This document shows, piece by piece, positions 59,854-64,000 of a stretch of 64,000 nucleotides of DNA (positions are counted from its first letter, which is position 1; the number at the start of each line of letters is the position of its first letter). Below the pieces are notes generated by a model. That model ran no database searches. It was not told the DNA's origin and saw nothing but the letters and a program-made list of their open reading frames with translations. Source of the stretch: Mycobacterium interjectum (GTDB lineage Bacteria; Actinomycetota; Actinomycetes; Mycobacteriales; Mycobacteriaceae); assembly GCF_900078675.2 (NCBI RefSeq), contig NZ_LT546237.1, forward strand, positions 1,080,413-1,144,412, read 5' to 3'. The position numbers and the translations under genes were made by a program.

Positions 59854-59873
59854 ATAGACGACTGGTCATCTAT
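59854..59873. promoter_or_regulatory. imperfect 20-bp palindrome, second TetR operator
   Basis: ATAGACGACTGGTCATCTAT matches the palindrome at 59191-59210 at 16 of 20 positions and lies 46 bp before the cysteine hydrolase gene. It is followed by TATAGTACA, which could be part of the promoter. Confidence 0.65.
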
Positions 59874-59919
59874 AGTACAAGCCAGACGCTCGCCCTTCCC
59901 GAATCGCAAGGACGGCCCC

Positions 59920-60711
59920 ATGTCAGACCCGACCATCTACGCCGAGCCGGAGCAACCCGCGCTGCCCGATTCGGGGTTTGAGCTCGATCCGGCGCACGCC
60001 GCGCTCGTCATCACCGACCCGCAGATCGATTTTCTGAGCCCGGGCGGTGCCGCCTGGCCGGTGTTCGGTGACAGCATCCGCGACAATCGCACCGTCGCCC
60101 ACATCGGCGAGCTGTTCGACGCGGCGAAGCTGGCGGGCATCACGGTCGCGATTTCGCCGCATTACTTCTACCCAACCGACAAGCAGTGGCGGTTTGGCGA
60201 TCCGCTCGAGAAATTCATGAGCGCCGTCGGCATGTTCGGGCGCCAGGGCGCCTATACGACGGACGGGTTTGCCGGATCCGGCGCCGACTTTCTGCCCGCT
60301 TACCGGCAACACATCCACGACGGGCGGACCGTGATCGCCTCTCCGCACAAGATCGTTGGCCCCGAGTCGAACGACCTCGTCCTGCAGCTGCGCAAGCGCG
60401 GGGTAAACCAGGTCATCCTGGCGGGGATGGCGGCCAACCTGTGCGTCGAAGGCCACCTGCGCGAACTGATCGAGCAGGGCTTCGAGGTCGCTGTCGTCAA
60501 GGACGCCACGGCGGGCCCGCGGCTGCCCGAAGGCGACGGCTATCTCGCGGCCCTGGTGAACTTCCGGTTCCTCGCCAGCGCCATCTGGACGACTGCCGAG
60601 GCCGTCGCACACCTCGCCACGCACACGGAACACATTGTCCCCGAAGAGATTTTGTCAACACAACGAGAGGCAGAAGGCCATGGCGACGAACCACAACCTC
60701 AGTCAGCATAG
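59920..60711 (+). CDS. isochorismatase-family cysteine hydrolase
   Basis: A 263-residue cysteine hydrolase: Asp in LVITDPQIDFLSPGG, Lys in SPHKIVGPESNDL, cis-peptide and nucleophile region VILAGMAANLCVEGHLRELI with the catalytic Cys. The family hydrolyses C-N bonds of small amides or isochorismate. It is the first gene after the second palindrome and overlaps the aldo/keto reductase start by about 30 bp. Confidence 0.87.
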   Translation: MSDPTIYAEPEQPALPDSGFELDPAHAALVITDPQIDFLSPGGAAWPVFGDSIRDNRTVAHIGELFDAAKLAGITVAISPHYFYPTDKQWRFGDPLEKFMSAVGMFGRQGAYTTDGFAGSGADFLPAYRQHIHDGRTVIASPHKIVGPESNDLVLQLRKRGVNQVILAGMAANLCVEGHLRELIEQGFEVAVVKDATAGPRLPEGDGYLAALVNFRFLASAIWTTAEAVAHLATHTEHIVPEEILSTQREAEGHGDEPQPQSA

Positions 60712-61627
60712 ATTTGCCTTGAACAACGGCAGCGGTGCGATTCCTGCGCTCGGGTTCGGGACGTCGCTGTCCGACAACACCAGGACGCGAGATGCCGTTA
60801 AGGCCGCGGTGCAGGTCGGGTTCCGTCACCTCGACGCCGCCGAGCGCTATCGCAACGAAGCCGAGGTCGGCGCGGCGCTCAAAGAATTGTTCGCGGACGG
60901 CACCGTGCGCCGCGAGGAACTGTTCGTCACCACCAAGCTGTGGAACAACAACCATCGACCCGAACGCGTCAGGCCCGCGCTGCAGGCCAGCCTGGACAGG
61001 CTGGGGCTGGAGGCCGTCGATCTGTATCTGGTGCACACGCCATTCGCGTTCGGGCCCGGCGACGATCAGGATCCCCGCGACGCTCGCGGGGCTGTCGTCT
61101 ACGACGACGGCGTCACCCTCGAGGAGACCTGGGCGGCGATGGAAAGCCTTGTCGACGAGGGTCTTTCGCGAGCGATAGGGCTGTCGGACATCGACGCTGC
61201 GGGCACCCGGACGATCGTCGAAACCGCCCGGATCAAGCCGGCGGTCGTCGAGGTCGAGTCGCACCCCTATCACCCGCAATGGGGACTCCACGAATTGTGC
61301 ACGACGCACGGGATCATCCTGCTGGCATTCGCCGCGCTGGGACACGCGCTGCAACCGCGCCTGCTCGACGACCCCCTCATCGCCTCGATTGCCTCCCGCC
61401 TCGGAAAGACCCCCGCGCAAGTGCTTCTGGCCTGGGGCATCCAGCGCGGCAGCGCCGTTCTCACGGCATCCGTGACGCCGGCGCGTATTCGCGAAAACTT
61501 TGACGTCACCGCCCTCCCGGAGAGCGCGATCCACGAGATCAACGAACGTCTGGAAACTCGGCACCGGTTCAATTCCGTCGTCGATGCCGGAGAACCGGGG
61601 TTCGCCGAAGTCCCGCAGGGCAGTTGA
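60680..61627 (+). CDS. aldo/keto reductase
   Basis: A 315-residue NADPH-dependent reductase (IPALGFGTSLSDNTRTRDAVKAAVQVGFRHLDAAERYRNE; LFVTTKLWNNNHRPERV; VDLYLVHTPFAFGPG; VVEVESHPYHPQWGLHEL). The catalytic Tyr and Lys are visible, and the Asp is in HLDAAERY. The AKR catalytic His position reads LVHTP, as normal. ATG 60680 has a GAGAGGCAGAAGG site. Second gene of the TetR-linked cluster; it may reduce reactive aldehydes or ketones. Confidence 0.87.
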   Translation: MATNHNLSQHRFALNNGSGAIPALGFGTSLSDNTRTRDAVKAAVQVGFRHLDAAERYRNEAEVGAALKELFADGTVRREELFVTTKLWNNNHRPERVRPALQASLDRLGLEAVDLYLVHTPFAFGPGDDQDPRDARGAVVYDDGVTLEETWAAMESLVDEGLSRAIGLSDIDAAGTRTIVETARIKPAVVEVESHPYHPQWGLHELCTTHGIILLAFAALGHALQPRLLDDPLIASIASRLGKTPAQVLLAWGIQRGSAVLTASVTPARIRENFDVTALPESAIHEINERLETRHRFNSVVDAGEPGFAEVPQGS

Positions 61628-61631
61628 GCAG

Positions 61632-62540
61632 ATGACGATTGAGAGCGAGTCGGCCGGCCTGCGCTTCCACACCGGTGAGCTGGCGGTGCAACGCCAGGCC
61701 GGGGTCGAAGCGCAGGCCGCCCGGCTCGCGCCGATGGTCGGCCCGGGGCGGCTGCGGGACGGGATGGCCGCAGCCCTCTCCGAGATGACGTTCGCGGCGC
61801 TGGCCGCGCGCGATACGACCGGGCGGCTGTGGGCCTCACCGCTGCTGGGGCCGCCCGGGTTCCTGCGGGCAGCGTCGCCGACCACCCTGCAGATCCACGC
61901 GTCGCTGCCGGACGCGGATCCCCTGCACCGCCTGCCTTGCGGGCAACCGGTGGGCGTCGTCGCCATGAACTTCGCAACCCGCCGGCGGGTCCGGATCAAT
62001 GGTCGCGCCACCGCCGCCGAGGCCGGACTGGCCATCGACATCGACCAGGCCTACGGCAACTGCCCGCAATACATTCAGCAGCGGCGCATCAAGGTCGAAG
62101 GACCACCCGACGACAACCGCGTGCGGCTGTATTCCGGAAACACGTTGCGGCCCGACGACATTCGCCTCATCACCTCCGCCGACACGTTCTTTCTGGGTAC
62201 CGCCCACGCCACCTCCGGCAACGACGCCTCGCACCGCGGCGGCCCTCCGGGGTTCGTCCGCGCCACCGAAGGGCAGCTGTGGTGGCCCGACTACCCGGGC
62301 AACAACATGTTCAACAGCCTGGGCAACCTCGCCGCGGACCCCGCCGCGGCCCTGCTGTTCCTGGACTTCCGCGCCGGCATCGCGCTTCAGCTCTCCGGCA
62401 ACGCGGCGGTCAGCTGGAGCGACACGGCGGCTGCCGGCGACGCCGGTCCCACCGGGCGTCGCGTCCATTTCGTTCCCCAGCGGGTGATCAGCACGGCGCT
62501 GCCCGCCCTCGGCGAGGCGGACGACATTCGCCCCGCGTGA
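61632..62540 (+). CDS. pyridoxamine 5'-phosphate oxidase-like FMN protein
   Basis: A 302-residue flavin split-barrel protein (MTFAALAARDTTGRLWASPLLGPPGFLRA; VGVVAMNFATRRRVRINGRAT; YGNCPQYIQQRRI; FFLGTAHATSGNDASHRGGPPGFVR). Proteins of this type with the NCPQYIQ motif bind FMN and act on small molecules. It starts 4 bp after the aldo/keto reductase stop, so it is the third gene of the cluster. Confidence 0.8.
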   Translation: MTIESESAGLRFHTGELAVQRQAGVEAQAARLAPMVGPGRLRDGMAAALSEMTFAALAARDTTGRLWASPLLGPPGFLRAASPTTLQIHASLPDADPLHRLPCGQPVGVVAMNFATRRRVRINGRATAAEAGLAIDIDQAYGNCPQYIQQRRIKVEGPPDDNRVRLYSGNTLRPDDIRLITSADTFFLGTAHATSGNDASHRGGPPGFVRATEGQLWWPDYPGNNMFNSLGNLAADPAAALLFLDFRAGIALQLSGNAAVSWSDTAAAGDAGPTGRRVHFVPQRVISTALPALGEADDIRPA

Positions 62541-62705
62541 TAGCGAGCGCGTTCGAGACTGCGCTCAGCGCCTGCGTTGCTGGGCAAACCGCGATCTGTG
62601 CGCAGCCTCGATGCCGGGGCCCGCTGACGCAACCGACTTTCCCAGACGCCGCCGTAATGGCCCCAAATGGAAGACGGCCCGAATTTAACAACTAAGTTTG
62701 TGGCT

Positions 62706-64000
62706 ATGGGGGTCGACGACCGGGACGAATCGGCGTTCACCTGGCAGGGCCGGCGTGAGCTGGCGGGCCCGGTGCATGAACAGCTCGACGAGCTGGTGGC
62801 CGCCCGCGACCAGCTGGAACAACTGGTGCGGGTCATCGTCGAGATCGGCTCCGATCTGGACCTGGACGTCACGTTGCAGCGCATCGTCGATGCGGCGATG
62901 GAGCTGACCGGTGCCCCCTACGGTGCTCTGGGAATACGCGCGCCCGACGGCGCCCTGGCCTCGTTCGTGCACGCCGGAATCGACGACGAGACGGCGCGGC
63001 GGCTCGGCGAGCTGCCGGTCGGCCGCGGTCTCCGCATCGACGACGTGAGCGGTGACCCGCAGGCCAGCGGGCTGCACGTGGGCGGCACGGCGATCCTGGC
63101 ACTCCTCGGAATTCCGATCACCGTGCGGGCCGCTGACTTCGGGAGCCTGTACCTGGCCGACGACCGGCCAGGCCGAGTGTTCTCCGACATTCAGGAGGGC
63201 GCCGTGCGGGCGATGGCCACGGCGGCGGCCGCCGCCATCGACAACGCGCGGCTGTTCGAGCGAGAACGCGAATCGGCGAAATGGACGAAGGCCAGCCGCG
63301 AGATCACGACCGCACTGCTGTCCGGGGCCCCGCAAACGGGACCCTTGCAGCTGATCGTGAACCGGGCGCTGGAGCTGGCCGATGCCGAGCAGGCGATCCT
63401 GCTGGTTCCGAAAGAGCCTGATCTGCCCGCCGATGAGGTCGACACCCTGGTGGTGGCCGCCACCGCGGGCCGCTACTCGTCGGAGGTGATCGGCCGGCAG
63501 GTCCCGATGGAGGGGTCCACCACGGGCGGGGTGGCCCGGCGCGGCCTGCCGCTGATCACCGATTCCTTCCAGTACCCGATCGAAGGGTTCACCGATGTCG
63601 GCGAACGCTCGGCGACGGTCATGCCACTGATCGCCGACGACCGGGTGCTCGGAGTCATCGCCGTCGCGCGCCACCCGCAGCAGCCGCCCTTCGACACCGA
63701 TTACCTGGAACTGGTGAGTGACTTCGCCCGACACGCCGCCATCGCTTTGGCGCTGGCCGCCGGCCGCGAACATGCGCTCAATCAGGAACTCGCCCAGGCG
63801 GACACCGTCGATGACGCGCTGCGCGCCGTGGCCGAGGAACTGCGCCGGCTGTGGCGGGCCCGCCGCGTGCTGGCCGTCACCTTCCCGGCCCACGGCTCCT
63901 CCACCGAAACCGCTTATAGCGCACCGCAAGTGGTGTCGGTCGGCGAAACCGCACAGTGGGCCGACCTGCCCGCCGCTACGCGACAGATGCTCGGGCTGGT
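62706..64000 (+). CDS. multi-GAF-domain signalling protein, DosS/DosT-like N-terminus, partial
   Basis: The frame is open to the right edge (about 431 codons). A helical start (VHEQLDELVAARDQLEQLVRVIVEIGSDLDLDVTLQRIV) leads into GAF-1 (about 45-180, GAPYGALGIRAPDG, DDETARRLGELPVGRGL), GAF-2 (about 195-345) and the beginning of a third GAF-like segment (VAEELRRLWRARRVLAVTF). It resembles DosS/DosT in GAF-1, but the heme-pocket stretch GFPxHHPPM is replaced by a shorter sequence (ASGLHVGGTAILALLG). No kinase domain has appeared by 64000. Confidence 0.75.
   Translation, partial: MGVDDRDESAFTWQGRRELAGPVHEQLDELVAARDQLEQLVRVIVEIGSDLDLDVTLQRIVDAAMELTGAPYGALGIRAPDGALASFVHAGIDDETARRLGELPVGRGLRIDDVSGDPQASGLHVGGTAILALLGIPITVRAADFGSLYLADDRPGRVFSDIQEGAVRAMATAAAAAIDNARLFERERESAKWTKASREITTALLSGAPQTGPLQLIVNRALELADAEQAILLVPKEPDLPADEVDTLVVAATAGRYSSEVIGRQVPMEGSTTGGVARRGLPLITDSFQYPIEGFTDVGERSATVMPLIADDRVLGVIAVARHPQQPPFDTDYLELVSDFARHAAIALALAAGREHALNQELAQADTVDDALRAVAEELRRLWRARRVLAVTFPAHGSSTETAYSAPQVVSVGETAQWADLPAATRQMLGL

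Noticed and set aside
62685..63929. 414-codon minus-strand frame opposite the GAF protein
   Set aside because: Low-complexity Arg/Gly/Gln-rich shadow; the plus strand encodes recognisable GAF domains.

Overview
The window looks like chromosomal DNA of a nontuberculous Mycobacterium. It is GC-rich and carries mycobacterial hallmark families: RbpA, DUF1490, tandem universal stress proteins (USP), a DesA3-type desaturase, a GabD2-type semialdehyde dehydrogenase and a DosS-like GAF protein. No rRNA, no complete tRNA and no CRISPR array were found. The species call is inference from gene content.

Layout. 1-1.97 kb: right part of an IS21-family element (istB/istA). 1.9-3.2 kb: a hypothetical gene whose start lies in the IS end, converging on a DUF488 gene. 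3.5-9.4 kb: a small phage or phage-satellite remnant (capsid, scaffold-like, DUF3631 ATPase, DnaB-N-like, AlpA-like, integrase), short of packaging and tail genes. 9.56-30.55 kb: a ~21 kb segment bounded by two identical 43-bp direct repeats that match the 3' half of a tRNA-Pro gene, with a broken integrase just inside the left repeat and a GNAT/DUF1778 toxin-antitoxin pair just inside the right one. Its cargo is metabolic: a P3A-type H+-ATPase, a SpoIIAA-like protein, a USP split by an amber codon, a zinc-ribbon membrane protein pair, then a run of four genes (GltD-like flavoprotein, pyruvate:ferredoxin oxidoreductase, dihydroorotate-dehydrogenase-like protein, GAPDH), a phosphoketolase and a PPK2 fragment.

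30.6-36.2 kb: a DUF2993 protein, FHA and response-regulator scraps, and a compact metal-transport-like locus (FetA-type ATPase, DUF1490 protein, and a fusion of a CtpC-type N-terminal domain with a FetB-type permease). 36.2-37.0 kb: a second GNAT/DUF1778 pair. 37.2-45.4 kb: a complete V/A-type ATPase operon (G/H-like, C, I, K, F, E, A, B, D) ending in a USP gene, followed by a tandem USP and an intact PPK2. 48.4-50.5 kb: an IS3-family element in degraded DNA (zwf-like and SulP-like scraps). 50.5-64 kb is more ordinary chromosome: a hydrolase, a desaturase, an RbpA paralogue, a frameshifted DUF4383 protein, SSADH, small enzymes, a TetR gene with two matching palindromes in front of a cysteine hydrolase/aldo-keto reductase/FMN-protein cluster, and the start of a multi-GAF protein.

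How it may work together (inference): pyruvate:ferredoxin oxidoreductase, phosphoketolase, GAPDH, polyphosphate kinase, two proton-pumping ATPase types and several USPs would suit fermentative or low-oxygen survival. DosR-like half-palindromes lie before two USP genes and, more weakly, before the V-ATPase and oxidoreductase operons. The tRNA-derived repeats suggest that part of this gene set was acquired as a mobile block.
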